This document shows, one piece after another, positions 11,734 to 22,325 of a DNA stretch of 64,000 nucleotides. Every line of letters begins with the position of its first letter. The stretch's first letter is position 1. A model generated the notes under the pieces. That model was not told the DNA's origin. It searched no databases and saw only the letters and a program-made list of their open reading frames with translations. The DNA is taken from positions 34,175,733 to 34,239,732 of the forward strand of contig CATQJL010000305.1 of assembly GCA_958299035.1 (NCBI GenBank). The letters run 5' to 3'. A program made the translations under genes and the position numbers. Source of the stretch: Cylicocyclus nassatus (lineage: Eukaryota; Nematoda; Chromadorea; Rhabditida; Strongylidae).

Positions 11734-11819
11734 TATATCGAGTAATGTTTAGGGATTATTGTAGTCTGTACCTATTTTGGTGCAGGAATTATGCATCAAC
11801 CTAACATTGTTCAAAATGA

Positions 11820-12331
11820 TTTGCTTATCACTCGAAACATAAGAATTTACCTTATACATATATTTTTTTGATTTTTTGTATGCACTGTTCAATTTGTTCT
11901 ACCCATGTAAGAACAACACTTTCGTTAATAGTTATCGGTTGTCTATACTTTGTACCCTTGCTGGGGATGTCTATAAGTGTTTGGTTTTTAACTAAGGAGA
12001 TGTCACCAGTCACAATACAGTTGCAGCGGTAGAATTGTCCAAAACTGAGGGATTGTCGGGATTCGCGGGATTCGCAGGATTTGCGACTTCACGGGATTTG
12101 CGGGATAAGCGGGATCTACCTATAACTTCTTTTAAAACAGTTTTATTTGTAATCTGCGGGAAGATTTGGCTTCAGCTTGATGAGACGAATCTTCTGGTAT
12201 ACAATATGTCCGTAGTTCATAGTGACACGGTAGACATATGGTGATACCTTGTTATTTTCTATGTTAAGGCTTTTGTGAACATCTATCACCGTGTAAATCG
12301 CGAATAGGAGGTTCCGGTACGAAGTTCTCAT
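11820..12331 (-). pseudogene. Probable RT-GIY-YIG retroelement ORF fragment
   Basis: The minus strand of 11850-12030 encodes a stretch with VTGDISLVKNQTLIDIPSKG followed by TKYRQPITINES. This resembles the conserved N-terminal part of Penelope-like and related RT proteins (an SKGxKYRxP-type motif). An upstream open stretch at 12331-12143 ends in KLKPNLPADYK. A short GGGATTCGC-type tandem repeat (12055-12115) lies between them. Family placement rests on memory of the motif only. It may be another copy of the element whose tail lies at 17.1-18.06 kb. Confidence 0.4.
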
Positions 12332-12369
12332 TATCGAAAACTATCGCGAAAAATTGGGCAGTTTTTATT

Positions 12370-12605
12370 TACCCTTATCACTGATATAAGCATTTTATCA
12401 TTTATCACTGATAATATCACATTTTTGGATCATTTTTGGCATATGGTAAGAAAAGTACTGTAGGAAACGCTGTGTAAATTTCTATCGCTCTTTCTCTCAT
12501 TATAAGTGATCTACAGGATTTCCTGGTTCTATTGTTCGGTCAACTGGTAGATCCCTCGCTGCAGCAATCGATCGATTTCTCATCGGCACATGCCATTGCT
12601 GCCAA
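12370..12605 (+). repeat. Direct repeat, left copy flanking G2
   Basis: About 210 bp beginning near TTTATCACTGATAATATC and ending near GCAGCAATCGATCGATTT are repeated at 13318-13530 in the same orientation with moderate divergence. Element G2 lies between the copies. Confidence 0.6.
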
Positions 12606-12674
12606 TTCTCACCTAAAATGGCATTTTTGCTTCAACTCGCTTCACGCCGAAGCTCGGCTGAATTTCTGCACCTA

Positions 12675-13258
12675 CTCAGAAAATCGCCGGGGGCAGGCGG
12701 TCATGCGATTTATGGGCGGGAGGGCACCGAAAAAATAGTTCGCTGATTTCCTGCGGTCCGCTTGCAGATATTTGGAATAATTTTGGCGAAATTTCAGACG
12801 AATGCTTGGAGAACAATCGCGGTTTCCTCATAGATTAGCTGCGGCGCAATGGCCGCATTCTCGCGGACTTTTCGCGAGAATATGCAAAAATTTCGACGAC
12901 CGCACGGTCCTTTGTGGAAGACCGCGCAACCCCCAGGTAATTTCCGCTGAGAGAAAGTACCTCAAACTTGAGTAATTAGACCAACGGTGACACCTCTGCC
13001 ACGCAGAGTCTTACCTGTGCTCGTCGTAAGCCCGAAGCTGCGTAAAAAGAGTCCGAGCGCCTGCTGAAAGTTCGGCCAGCGTTTGCTGAAAGAGATTATT
13101 TGACTAGCGCCTGCAAAAAATTCTGTGTTGCGGCCCGCTGGCAGAACATTAGACAGTAAAGGAAGTACCGCTCGCTGAAGGTTTGGCCACGCCCCAAAAT
13201 TCTGCTGACCGCTTGCAGAAAAGCGCAATTGCGGACCGCCTGCACCCGGAGATTAAGT
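12675..13258. mobile_element. TIR element family G, copy 2, carrying an SL1-like cassette
   Basis: Homologous to G1 along its whole length. The left end CTCAGAAAATCGCCGGGG is good; the right end is degraded (CACCCGGAGATTAAG). No transposase. The interior keeps the SL-RNA-like cassette on the minus strand. Confidence 0.7.
12857..12982 (-). ncRNA. SL1-like spliced-leader RNA cassette in G2
   Basis: On the minus strand, 12982-12961 matches the nematode SL1 leader at 20 of 22 positions (GGTCTAATTACTC at its start). It is followed directly by GT, the donor expected of an SL RNA. The donor lies in a potential hairpin GGTACTTTC/GAAATTACC (one mismatch). Next come a GC-rich hairpin, a good Sm-type site AAATTTTTG (near 12890) and a 9-bp terminal hairpin ATTCTCGCG/CGCGAGAAT (12881-12857). 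Length 126 nt. It has more intact RNA signals than G1. Whether it is transcribed cannot be judged; no promoter element was identified with confidence. Confidence 0.6.
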
Positions 13259-13317
13259 ATATGGAAGATGAACGTGGGAATCGACCGCATGAAATTAAGC
13301 CATTCTTATCTGTCGTT

Positions 13318-13530
13318 GTCATTGATATCATCATATCATTTATCACTGATGATATCACAAAATTGGATTATTTTTGACATACTATAATAAATGTCCTTTA
13401 GAAAACGCTGTACGAGTTTTTATCGCTCTATCTCTTATAGGATGTGATCTACAGGCTTTTTCGGTTCAACTGCGCATTCGGTGCAATAGATAGATCCTCA
13501 CTGCAGCAATCGATTGATTGCTATCATGCG
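13318..13530 (+). repeat. Direct repeat, right copy flanking G2
   Basis: Second copy of the block at 12370-12605, including TTTATCACTGATGATATC and GCAGCAATCGATTGATT. Confidence 0.6.
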
Positions 13531-14799
13531 CATGACGCCTTCTCCTTGGAGACGTTGCTTTTTCAGAAAAATTCACCGCTCTATAAATTGTGAATGAGGA
13601 GTCGCCTGTCCACAGGAGTTTCAAAGGTGAGCTGAACACTTCTGTTTTCTGCGTATGACATACAAATCCAGATCCACGAAGGCGATCGGTCTAAGGTGCG
13701 AAACGGCGCAAACGGCGTGCTCGAGCATCCTTCCATCAGAGTCCACACCGCGAACGATGCGCGTACATATTGCCTCCGTATCGAAGTCTTTTTGAATTCT
13801 CCTATGCTCTCTATTTCTTGCTATCTACAATAGCTCACAAAAATGCAGATTTTCTTTGTATGTCGTGAAATTCCGGGGTTTTGCGAAAGTCCGTAACGTT
13901 CTAAAGTTTTGCGACATTCCGGGATTTCCGCGGAATCACGCGAATCACGCAAACTACAGAGCGCCATAACTCCATTCAGAATAAATAAATTCTGCATCCA
14001 ATTCCGTTTCCAGTTTTCTCAAATTCTTCCGCGGAGGCTCTGGGATGTAACGCAGCGCCTATCTAACATAAAAGATACTAGTAAGTAATATTCGATAGTA
14101 CGATTCTTGTAGATTATAGCGCACTAAAGTATAGCTGCAGATTTCTTTCTAGAAGAAAGATAAGCGTTGGTGAATTCTGGCAAAATCATGCGTTTCCAAA
14201 TTCTATTTGTCATAATTTCCTTCAGAATAAATGTATTCTAAATCCGAAAAAAGTATTGTGCTCAGCTCGCCAAGGCGAATCTTTCGATATACAGCGTGCC
14301 CTTGATATTCCGATTTCAGTATTCGTGAATCTTTCTGGGGACGTCAATTTGCAAAGGTGTAAAGTAGCGCGCATTGCTCCTAGTAGATTACTGTAAGGAC
14401 GATTCGGTAGTACCTCCCTTGCAGATTAATGATCGCCAAAAAGGTCTCCGCAAACTTCTCTCGAAGGGAGATAGAAGGACTGGTGAATTGGGGAAAAATC
14501 TTGTCGCAGGAACTACTCGCCATAGCCCTAGAATACGAAGCTATCTTGCTAAGCAGATGTGCATATCGAAAGTTGAGTCGAATATTGAGTGGTTGTATGA
14601 CATTCTGGTTGCAAATATTATGTTCACTTTGCCTAAGGAATCCCACTGAATTGAATATGGTGGTCGCGCGTTCTTCAGCTGCTCAATTGAACATCCAAGC
14701 AGCTTCGTAGTTTGAGCTCAGATCTACCTAATTTCCAAATCCAGCACAGTAAGACCATTAAACAATATGAACAGATTTGATCAGTATGTCATACAACCA
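13531..14799. other. Unassigned spacer with a faint internal duplication
   Basis: No gene recognised. Segments near 13960-14200 and 14205-14520 share scattered similarity (for example GGTGAATTCTGGCAAAATC against GGTGAATTGGGGAAAAATC), suggesting an old tandem duplication. Confidence 0.3.
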
Positions 14800-15119
14800 C
14801 TCAGACAATCGCCGGGGGCAGGCGGGCACCGGAAAAATAGATTGCTGATCTCTCGCACCCCGCTCGCGGATTTTTTGCAAAGCAAACAGGACTTTTCGGA
14901 AGACCGCTTGCTGAGTTCTCGATTCCTCAGAGATTCAGCAATATATCTGCAAAAGATAAGAGCGAAAAAAAATTCAACAGGCGGTCTCTCAAAAATCCGC
15001 TGACTCAGCAAGCGGTCTTCCAAAAAGTCTTGATTGCTTTGCAAAAAATCCGCGAGCGGGGTGCGAGAAATCAGCAATCTATTTTTCCGGTGCCCGCCTG
15101 CCCCCAGCGACTGTCTGAG
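14800..15119. mobile_element. Short palindromic element, family G copy 3
   Basis: 320 bp with termini CTCAGACAATCGCCGGGG inverted at both ends and CA on each side. The arms are inverted over most of the length. It shares the G1/G2 termini but has no SL-like cassette. Confidence 0.7.
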
Positions 15120-15180
15120 CACTCGGGGTGGAATTTCGACGAAATACGCGATTTTTACATTTTGAGCGAAGTTCATGAGG

Positions 15181-15203
15181 AGTACTCTGCGTTGATACCA
15201 CTG
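15181..15203 (-). other. SMART amplification primer sequence (artefact), first copy
   Basis: The minus strand reads CAGTGGTATCAACGCAGAG and continues ACT. This is the widely used SMART cDNA amplification primer without its first bases. It is a laboratory sequence, not genome. Confidence 0.85.
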
Positions 15204-15304
15204 GCGAACTTTATAAAATAGGGCCTGAGCGTACACCTTTAGATAGCACAGTTCCTAGTGAGTTCGACATAGAAAAGCAAGCAGGCAAGTTTTCTGACAA
15301 ATTC

Positions 15305-15330
15305 AGTACTCTGCGTTGATACCACTGCTT
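15305..15330 (-). other. SMART amplification primer sequence (artefact), second copy
   Basis: The minus strand reads AAGCAGTGGTATCAACGC followed by AGAGTACT, the complete SMART primer, immediately next to the N gap. The 101 bases between the two copies (15204-15304) may therefore derive from an amplified cDNA rather than from this locus. Confidence 0.9.
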
Positions 15331-15830
15331 NNNNNNNNNNNNNNNNNNNNNNNNNNNNNNNNNNNNNNNNNNNNNNNNNNNNNNNNNNNNNNNNNNNNNN
15401 NNNNNNNNNNNNNNNNNNNNNNNNNNNNNNNNNNNNNNNNNNNNNNNNNNNNNNNNNNNNNNNNNNNNNNNNNNNNNNNNNNNNNNNNNNNNNNNNNNNN
15501 NNNNNNNNNNNNNNNNNNNNNNNNNNNNNNNNNNNNNNNNNNNNNNNNNNNNNNNNNNNNNNNNNNNNNNNNNNNNNNNNNNNNNNNNNNNNNNNNNNNN
15601 NNNNNNNNNNNNNNNNNNNNNNNNNNNNNNNNNNNNNNNNNNNNNNNNNNNNNNNNNNNNNNNNNNNNNNNNNNNNNNNNNNNNNNNNNNNNNNNNNNNN
15701 NNNNNNNNNNNNNNNNNNNNNNNNNNNNNNNNNNNNNNNNNNNNNNNNNNNNNNNNNNNNNNNNNNNNNNNNNNNNNNNNNNNNNNNNNNNNNNNNNNNN
15801 NNNNNNNNNNNNNNNNNNNNNNNNNNNNNN
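15331..15830. other. Assembly gap (500 N)
   Basis: Exactly 500 unknown bases, a placeholder size. It lies between primer sequence and a palindromic element, both likely causes of assembly failure. Confidence 0.99.
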
Positions 15831-16315
15831 GCATGGAAACCGATAAAGGGGTCCTAACTAAGGCACTGCCCAAGCGGCAGCGCAAATGATTCATTCAGGG
15901 CTGAGAAATCCGTCCACAAACCCTCCGCGCCTGCGCCGTGACCATAACTTCGCGAGTGACATAGGATGGGTCCCAGCGCAAACGTAGTATTAATGTGAGC
16001 AAAGTCATTTCCGGGTTACGGTCACGGCACCGGCGAGGAGGGTTTGGGAACGAAATCTTCCCGAAATGAATCATTTGCACTGCCGCTTGGGCAGTGTCTT
16101 AGCTAGGACAGCTAGGACCCCCTGATCCGTTTCCAGGTTTCCATGTGCACAGATTTGCCTGGACAGGGTAGGGGACTATGTGTCGCCTAAAAGGGCGCGC
16201 CCCGCGGTCACTTGCGACAAATACGCCTTGCACATGCACGGAGAATTGTTCTTGCAGGAAATCCGCGCGGCCCCGTTCGGCGACATATAGTCCTCCACCC
16301 GCCTGGACACTGCCT
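15831..16315. mobile_element. Palindromic TTAA-type element, partial (left end in gap)
   Basis: 15831-15895 and 16060-16145 are inverted copies (CACTGCCCAAGCGGCAG against CTGCCGCTTGGGCAGTG). The right end reads GTCCAGGC...CACTGCCT followed by TTAT. It matches the AGGCAGTG termini of the TTAA-flanked elements at 27610, 28078 and 32595. An inner inverted pair sits near 16158 and 16280. The left end is hidden by the gap. Confidence 0.5.
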
Positions 16316-16317
16316 TT

Positions 16318-16617
16318 ATGCGCACTCATTACGAGAACAATCTCGAGAACGAATTTGCCAAAAACCAAGCTTCTCCAGTTTCAGCGGCCGAACTGGGCAT
16401 ATGCATCACAACTGGTATCGCATTGCTTGTTCACTTCCATATTGCCAGATTCTATCGTGAAATGTCATCAAAGGCGACAACATTTTTCTTTATTGGAGTG
16501 GTTGTGATAACAGTTTTCATGTCGATGAAAGAAGTTAATTACGAAAATGATAGACTTCACTATGCTACTATAGGCCTTCACGATGCTTACTACGATATTG
16601 TAAACTCTATTTATTGA
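16318..16617 (+). CDS. Possible small membrane protein or terminal exon, unrecognised
   Basis: A 99-codon open frame whose composition looks coding. After a hydrophilic start it has a hydrophobic segment (residues about 27-46, with GICITTGIALLVHFHI) and a second one (about 53-68, with TTFFFIGVVVITVF). A Tyr-rich hydrophilic end HDAYYDIVNSIY precedes TGA. The ATG overlaps the 4-bp flank of the upstream TTAA-type element, so it may not be the true start. A TTTCAG acceptor at about 16382 would make the segment from AELGICI onward a last exon. I do not recognise the family. Confidence 0.35.
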   Translation: MRTHYENNLENEFAKNQASPVSAAELGICITTGIALLVHFHIARFYREMSSKATTFFFIGVVVITVFMSMKEVNYENDRLHYATIGLHDAYYDIVNSIY

Positions 16618-17084
16618 TGTCATAGTTAGTACATATGTCTACTCTTTTGTGCTCTAGAAATCACGAAATCCTTGACTAATTCTGCGACGTTGTGAAATTG
16701 CAAGCATTGTCTTCCTTTATGCACGTTCATAAAGTATTGAAAAAGTTATACTTAGTAATTTCCATGTTCCATGTTCTTTGAACCTTAGCATTGTTGTAAC
16801 TTTTCAATTTTATATGCCATACAAGGTTTGTTATGGTGGCAGCTTTATTCAATCGGCCTTACTTTCAACGGGTTCGTCGTCCTCAGAGGCCTGGAAAATT
16901 CAAAGCATAATCAGCAACACCATGCCACCAAGTGTTCCATCAAAATCTTGCTAATTTCGTCGTCGTTCCAAATACACTCCACGAAAATGGCGACACGGAA
17001 ATGGACCTACATTTGCACACCGCTATATGTGATGTCCGCCGGAAGTGACTGACGTGGCAGACGACTGAGCTATACAGTAGAGTG

Positions 17085-18060
17085 CATGGTACATTTTATC
17101 TACACTTTATAGCTCGCAAAAGGATACGAAGGGTAAGAGGCCTGCTATTATCGACACTCATTCTTATTGTTCATTTCTGGTCTCTGGGAGAGATCCAGAA
17201 GGCCTCTAGCGCCTTTCGAGCGGAGATCTCTTTCTCGCAAGTCAAGATCGTACATCTGATTTCAAAATCGTTTCCGTCATGAACTTCGTTTGTGCCTACC
17301 AAGCGGTGTTACTAGACTTCGCCGTCTTTTACTTGCCATATGCTCTTTTATGCGAAGGCTTATGATTCGTCCAGTCTCACCAATGTAAAGAGCCTGCAGC
17401 TGAGGCGTTGTATTTGATATACGACTCCCGCTTTTGCGCAGTCGCCTATTCTTCTATGCGAGCATACTACACAGTGATCTGATATGCACTCTCGGTCGTA
17501 AAGCCTGTTTCTAACGAGCTGCTTCTTGAGATTGTCATTTGGAATGCTTATCAATAAATGATAAATTGTATGTACTACACTTTCACTCCGTTTCGTTCCT
17601 TCCCTTAGACGGAGTTTGACTTGATTACTGGGTCTTCCCCGGAACTCCTCACTAAGGAAGGAAGGCCCAGCATCAAATAGAAAATTTGTATTTAGAAAAT
17701 TTTTATTATGGTCAATTACAATATATAAAATGTAGCTTACTTTTTCATTGCGTTGCTCCTACTATGAAGTTTACTTCATTCTCTAGTTGCGCTCGAATTA
17801 TGCACTGACGAAAGGCAGAATTAATTTTGTCCGATAAGAACGGAAGACACAATGGAAGTTTGTTTCTGATTTTGCTGCGGCAAGTGAGGTCATTGCATTG
17901 AGAAGTTGTATGGTGCAATAAATACCCGTTGTTGCATGCTATCTTCAACGCTAAGTTTCGCCATTCGTGGCGTTCATCCTCGCCGAAGCACACCTTTGCA
18001 GCTGTTCTAAACATATTTCCGACTAGTGCACTTTTCACGTGTATGGGATGTGCTGATCAT
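17085..18060 (-). pseudogene. RT-GIY-YIG retroelement tail (Penelope-like), decayed
   Basis: The minus strand first gives the end of a reverse transcriptase: HPIHVKSALVGNMFRTA, then a block ending CNNGYLL, then LPFLSDKINSAFRQC. Next come LVRNRLYDRECISDHCVVC and GDCAKAGVVYQIQ, then in a shifted frame YIGETGRIISLRIKEH, and ISARKALEAFWI. GVVY and YIG form the GIY-YIG nuclease core; the later Arg and Glu residues of that fold also appear. Such proteins are found in Penelope-like elements, which nick DNA with this domain and reverse-transcribe in place. Frameshifts near 17.39 kb and 17.3 kb and stops show it is dead. The upstream RT part is cut off near 18.06 kb by a HINE-like repeat. Confidence 0.7.
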
Positions 18061-18092
18061 GCATTTATGAGGATATTTTTGACATAGACATA

Positions 18093-18612
18093 CATCTTGT
18101 ATATAAAGCTGGATGTCTGTTTGTATGTATGTCTGTCTGTATATCTGTCTGTATGTCTGTCTGTACGTATGTTCCGAGTAGAAAATTCCATTTCTGAATC
18201 GATCCAGACCAAACTTGGCACACATACACTTCGGGCGCGGGTGTCATAGGCTACTTTCCATCATCGATCGATATTGATTCTATCGATTTTTATCGATTTC
18301 TTTGCAGAGTTCACCTACGGGGCTGGGAGTTGGCACAGGGGAGTAAGTGAGCATGGGGATTCCGAATACAATATTAGTTTTCAGAATTATCGATTACTTT
18401 TATCGATTTTATCGATTTTTTTGTAAAGTTAGACCTGCGGGCTGGGAGTTTGCACAGGGGGGTAATCGAGCATGCTGATTACGAATATAATATTAGTTTT
18501 CAGGATTATCGATTACTTTTATCGATTTTATCGAATTTTTTGCAAAGTTCAAGCTGCGGGACACTGGGAGTTGGCACAGTGGGGTAACTGAGCATCCTGA
18601 TTACGAATGTAG
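18093..18612 (+). mobile_element. HINE-like (rolling-circle-type) repeat
   Basis: Starts TATATAAAGCTGGATGTCTG and runs into a (GTCT/GTAT)n microsatellite, then CGTATGTTCCGAGTAG. Three tandem units of about 115 bp follow, each with ATCGATTTTATCGATTTT, GGGCTGGGAGTTGGCACAG and GAGCATGCTGATTACG. A GTCY microsatellite close to one end is known from Helentron-associated elements such as DINE-1. Assignment is by analogy. Confidence 0.55.
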
Positions 18613-19027
18613 TAACTGGTGAGAATATTCAGTACTTTATTTTTTGAACCCTTGGACTAGAAGGATGTAAACTGGTACTTGGTTTTGCTGATTCAAACAA
18701 GGTAATTTTTATTTCTTTTCCTCGCATCAAAATATTTCTCCTGTCATCTGGGACTGGATTTCGGTGATAAGCGAGTGCGCTGATTACAAAACAGCCTTCC
18801 CTAAAATAATTCGAGTCTTAATGCCACGATCAAACGTATTGAAAGAGTACACTGATCATTTAAAATTACAACAATTTTGATTTTTTGGCGAAGTCTGGAT
18901 TTGAAGAATTTTTGGCGTATTCTGAAAAATGTTTTATAACCTTTTTTGGATTTCAGGTTCTAATAGACCGAGACAAATTGTTGAATTTTTGCATGCACAC
19001 ATTGTATATGGTATATGCATTGGGTAA
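18613..19027. other. Unassigned spacer
   Basis: No feature recognised. Confidence 0.35.
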
Positions 19028-19053
19028 ACATCTTATATATAAAGCTGAATGTG

Positions 19054-19092
<39 letters not shown>

Positions 19093-19262
19093 ATGTATGT
19101 ATGTATGTATGTATGTATGTATGTATGTCTGTCTATCTGTATGTATGTATGTCTGTATGTCTGTATGTATGTATGTCTGTCTGTCTGTCTGTATGTATGT
19201 ATGTATGTATGTATGTATGTATGTATGTATGTATGTATGTCTGTCTGTACGTCGAAGTGCTG
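19028..19262 (+). repeat. (GTCT)n/(GTAT)n microsatellite at a HINE-like start
   Basis: TATATAAAGCTGAATG followed by about 200 bp of GTCT and GTAT tetranucleotides. Long open frames on both strands here (repeats of CMYV or HTYI type) are low-complexity artefacts. It may be the 5' end of a larger element ending at the hairpin and CTAG near 22359. Confidence 0.75.
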
Positions 19263-19374
19263 GCACCTTTGCCGACGGCGTCTGTGAAATTGGGTAATGC
19301 GGCGATATCACACAATTGACGTCAGGCGAAAGAATCAAAAAATTCCACTTTCCATTGAAAACGATCATTTTTTC

Positions 19375-19570
19375 ATTATATTGGGTTGTCCCGAAAATTT
19401 TGTCGGTTTTTTCAAACCACTATAAAACCACGCACAGCGAAGACCTGAATGGATTTCAGCATGCATTCGATGCAGCTTTTCCTTCTCTTTCTTATGGTTA
19501 CATTTAGGAGCCAAGATCCTGTATGGTTTTTTTTTGGATAATTGCCACAAATCTTCACACGTCATTTTTA
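19375..19570. mobile_element. Mariner-type terminus fragment
   Basis: TTGGGTTGTCCCGAAAATTTTG resembles TTAGGTTGTCC-type termini, and the following GATGCAGCTTTTCCTTCTCTTTC matches the subterminal pattern of the X family (GATGCAGCATTTCATTCTCTTTC). No matching right end was found. Confidence 0.4.
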
Positions 19571-20119
19571 TCTGCTCAAAGTTAGGCTAATTTTTAAAAA
19601 TTTTATTCCAAAGTTTTGGAAAGCATTAAGCATGACACAAATAGAATAATAATATAATCTCGGGCTATACGGTAATATTTTAGATTCTAAGTTGCTGTTT
19701 CTAGCTTCAAAGAATTATTTTTTCGGAGGTCTCGATTTCTGGCAAAACCATGGAACACGCTCTGGCAGTCCCTTTTAAATCTCGCTTGCACCGATTTCGC
19801 CCCCCCCCTCCCTTTTGCTCGTATCAATCAGCTGTTTTTTCAGGTCAAAGTCTTTCACGTAATTTATCGATCCCTCTTATAGGCGGCAACTTACCAGTGC
19901 GTTTCTCCTATTGCTAGTGCAATGATTGACCGAATGGTCGAATGGCTAGCATAACGGCACTTGAAATTAACGTGCTTAGGTTCAAACGAGCGCGATGTAG
20001 CAGTTTTGCGGCTGTCTGCGTCACCAAAATTTAATGTGCGAAATGATTGCGTGCTAAGGTTATATAAGACTTTCAAAACGTACAATCACTCCGCGAGCTG
20101 CCGCCGGAGTTAGCACTCT

Positions 20120-20580
20120 ACGAATCGCTAACAAGTGGGGGCAGATATTTTGTAGTGCCCAGGTGATTCTAGGATCGCTAGGAAGTGGGGGCAGAGATAG
20201 ACAATTTGTGGAGCCCAGGTGACTCTACGGATCGCTAGCAAGTTCGGGCAGATAATAGAGCGTGACCCTAAGGATCGCTAGCAAGTGGGGCAGATACAGA
20301 TATTTGTAGTGACCAGGTGACCCTAGGACCGCTAGTTAAGGGGGCAGACAATAGAGCGCAAGTGACTCTAAGGATCGCTAGCAAGTGTAGGCAGAGATAG
20401 ATAATTTGTAGAGCCCAGGTGACTTTACGGATTGCTAGCAAGTGGGGGCAGAGACAGATATTTTGTAGTGCCCAGGTGACCCTAATCGCTAGCAAGTGCG
20501 AGCAGATAATAGAGCGTGACTCTAAGGATTGCTACCAAGTGGGGGCAGATGAATCGTATTGCCTAAGTGACCCTACCTGT
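20120..20580 (+). repeat. Minisatellite of about 60 bp
   Basis: Eight or so diverged tandem units built on GGATCGCTAGCAAGTGGGGGC and GTGCCCAGGTGAC; unit length varies around 55-65 bp. Confidence 0.75.
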
Positions 20581-22325
20581 CGCTGGTAGAATAAGGCTCA
20601 GGTTGAGGCACAGATATTTTCATAGCGTCAATCTTTGCACACATTGTTCTCCCATTTTGGTCGTTGAGAACTCACACCATCACGAAAATGTGCACATCTG
20701 ATGTTTGGAAGATACAATCGGTGTTGAGTTTGAACAGATTAGTGCAACGATCCAAGAGTAACTATTCATGGAAACAACTCTCCTCGCACTTCAGTTGAGC
20801 TCTCTCAAAGTTCCTTTCAAAGACTTCTGCAGAGAAATGCTCTACAAACTTGGTTTTCCTCTATTTCTATGGAAGTTTTCTCTAAAAGTAGTAGTTGCCT
20901 GTGAACTACTACGAGAGTAACCCAAATTCTGATTAGGCCTAAGGCATACTTCGCGCGATTTCGTCAAATCACTACATCCACGCGACTTGGTAGTTTGCCA
21001 GATATTTACAGATCAATCGTGTGCGGGTCCTAAGTGCGTAGGCGCGTAGCTACCGTAAGTTATAGCAAAAGCATTAAGTCTGGCCCATGCAAAGCTCGCT
21101 AACGGCCAGTTACGAAGAGTCGCTGCAGTGCCAGATAGCGCAGCGACTGGAATCGCGTGAAGTATGCCTTAGGCTTTACAAATCGTGTAGTTTGGCGATG
21201 TCCAGACAACGTCGAGGTTTGAGAATATTTTAATAGAATTTTCTTGCAACAAAGGCGTTCGGCTTGAAGTTCCGCCAAATCTTTGGCAAGTCCGCAGTTA
21301 TCCTAAAGTCTTTCACAAAGTTCTCTGAGCCGGTCGGTTTTCCGGTATTTTAAAATCGCTGCAAAATTGGACATTTACAATGCAAAAACCTTTGATAAAA
21401 TTATTTCACATCCTTTCCTAGAATCTTACCACTATTTCTGGCTTTGGGTAACATATTCACCTCTTATCGAAACATTTTGAAAAGCCCTTCAAGTCCAATT
21501 TTCCAAAAGATTGGTTTAAGATTTCTACAAATGACGAACCTTTGCAAAAACTGTGCCTAGAAATGACTCGTTTCCATTTTCAGTGTCTGCCAAATTTATT
21601 AGGTCAGTGTAAAAGTTTTGTCAGTTCAATGCAGCAGCCGGCAGAATGAAGATAAACAAACACTGCATCTTGTTCCGATGCAGAATTTCTCCCTCTTTCC
21701 AGCTGCTGTATCCCCAGTGTGATTCATTGCGAGAGTGCTGCGAGATCGTTAGAAATAACAACTTTTAATTTCCATGTCCAACTTGCACTAATTTTTGAAA
21801 TCTTCACATGAGACTTCAGGAAACATGTTGATAGCAGCCTTTGTCAATCAAAGCAAATTTTTTATAGCCCTGTGGCTTGTCTTTCAGAATTTCCAAAACT
21901 AATTTTCTGAAGTAACAAAATTTCATAAGCGGCATGTTTCGACCTCGTAAAACACGAAATGGTCAACAGTTCAAATACAACTTAATGTAACTTTTTCGTC
22001 TCTTTCTATAGTTGTCTCATAGCGGGACACGCCAAATTTGCGGACAAAACGGCAGTATTTTGCAGTCACGAGTGCGCACTGACGTATCCTAAGTTCAGCA
22101 TCTTCATAATTTAAAGCGGAAATCATCATTTACTTTGTAAAGTTAGTAATAACAGTAATGTGTTGGAACCTCAGTATTTTGAAGACTTCACATTTTTTGT
22201 AGCAATAACAGGTTATGCTGTTTTTCCAAAACTCGAGACTTTTGGAAAGCATTTAGCAAAATTCTAAATCTAAAATAGTAGCTGAAAAAGAGAGGGAAAA
22301 TTGCTTCGGCTGGCAAAGAGTTTGC
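20581..22325. other. Non-coding spacer containing one MITE
   Basis: Apart from the palindromic MITE at 20937-21174 nothing is recognised; no coding frame has family resemblance. Confidence 0.35.
20937..21174. mobile_element. Small TIR element
   Basis: GCCTAAGGCATACTTCGCGC at the left is answered by GCGTGAAGTATGCCTTAGGC at the right (238 bp). The interior is partly palindromic. The target duplication is unclear. Confidence 0.55.

Larger units (their letters stand above)
6854..11804. mobile_element. Foldback element F, outermost of a nested set
   Basis: Termini TTAGGTTGATGC and GCATCAACCTAA are followed by a shared inner block (CCTGCACCAAAATAGGTGCAG). The interior is palindromic about roughly 7270. 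The right arm of F was later opened twice: by element E at 7486-10003 and by a Tc1 element at 10174-11733. Without these, F is about 0.87 kb. Flanks are TG/CA rather than TA, suggesting an old, mutated TA target. Confidence 0.65.

Noticed and set aside
15211..15894. ORFs spanning 15.2-15.9 kb
   Set aside because: They run through 500 N and through primer-derived sequence.
19028..19262. Open frames on both strands rich in Cys-Tyr-Val or His-Thr-Tyr-Ile
   Set aside because: Pure translation of a GTCT/GTAT microsatellite.
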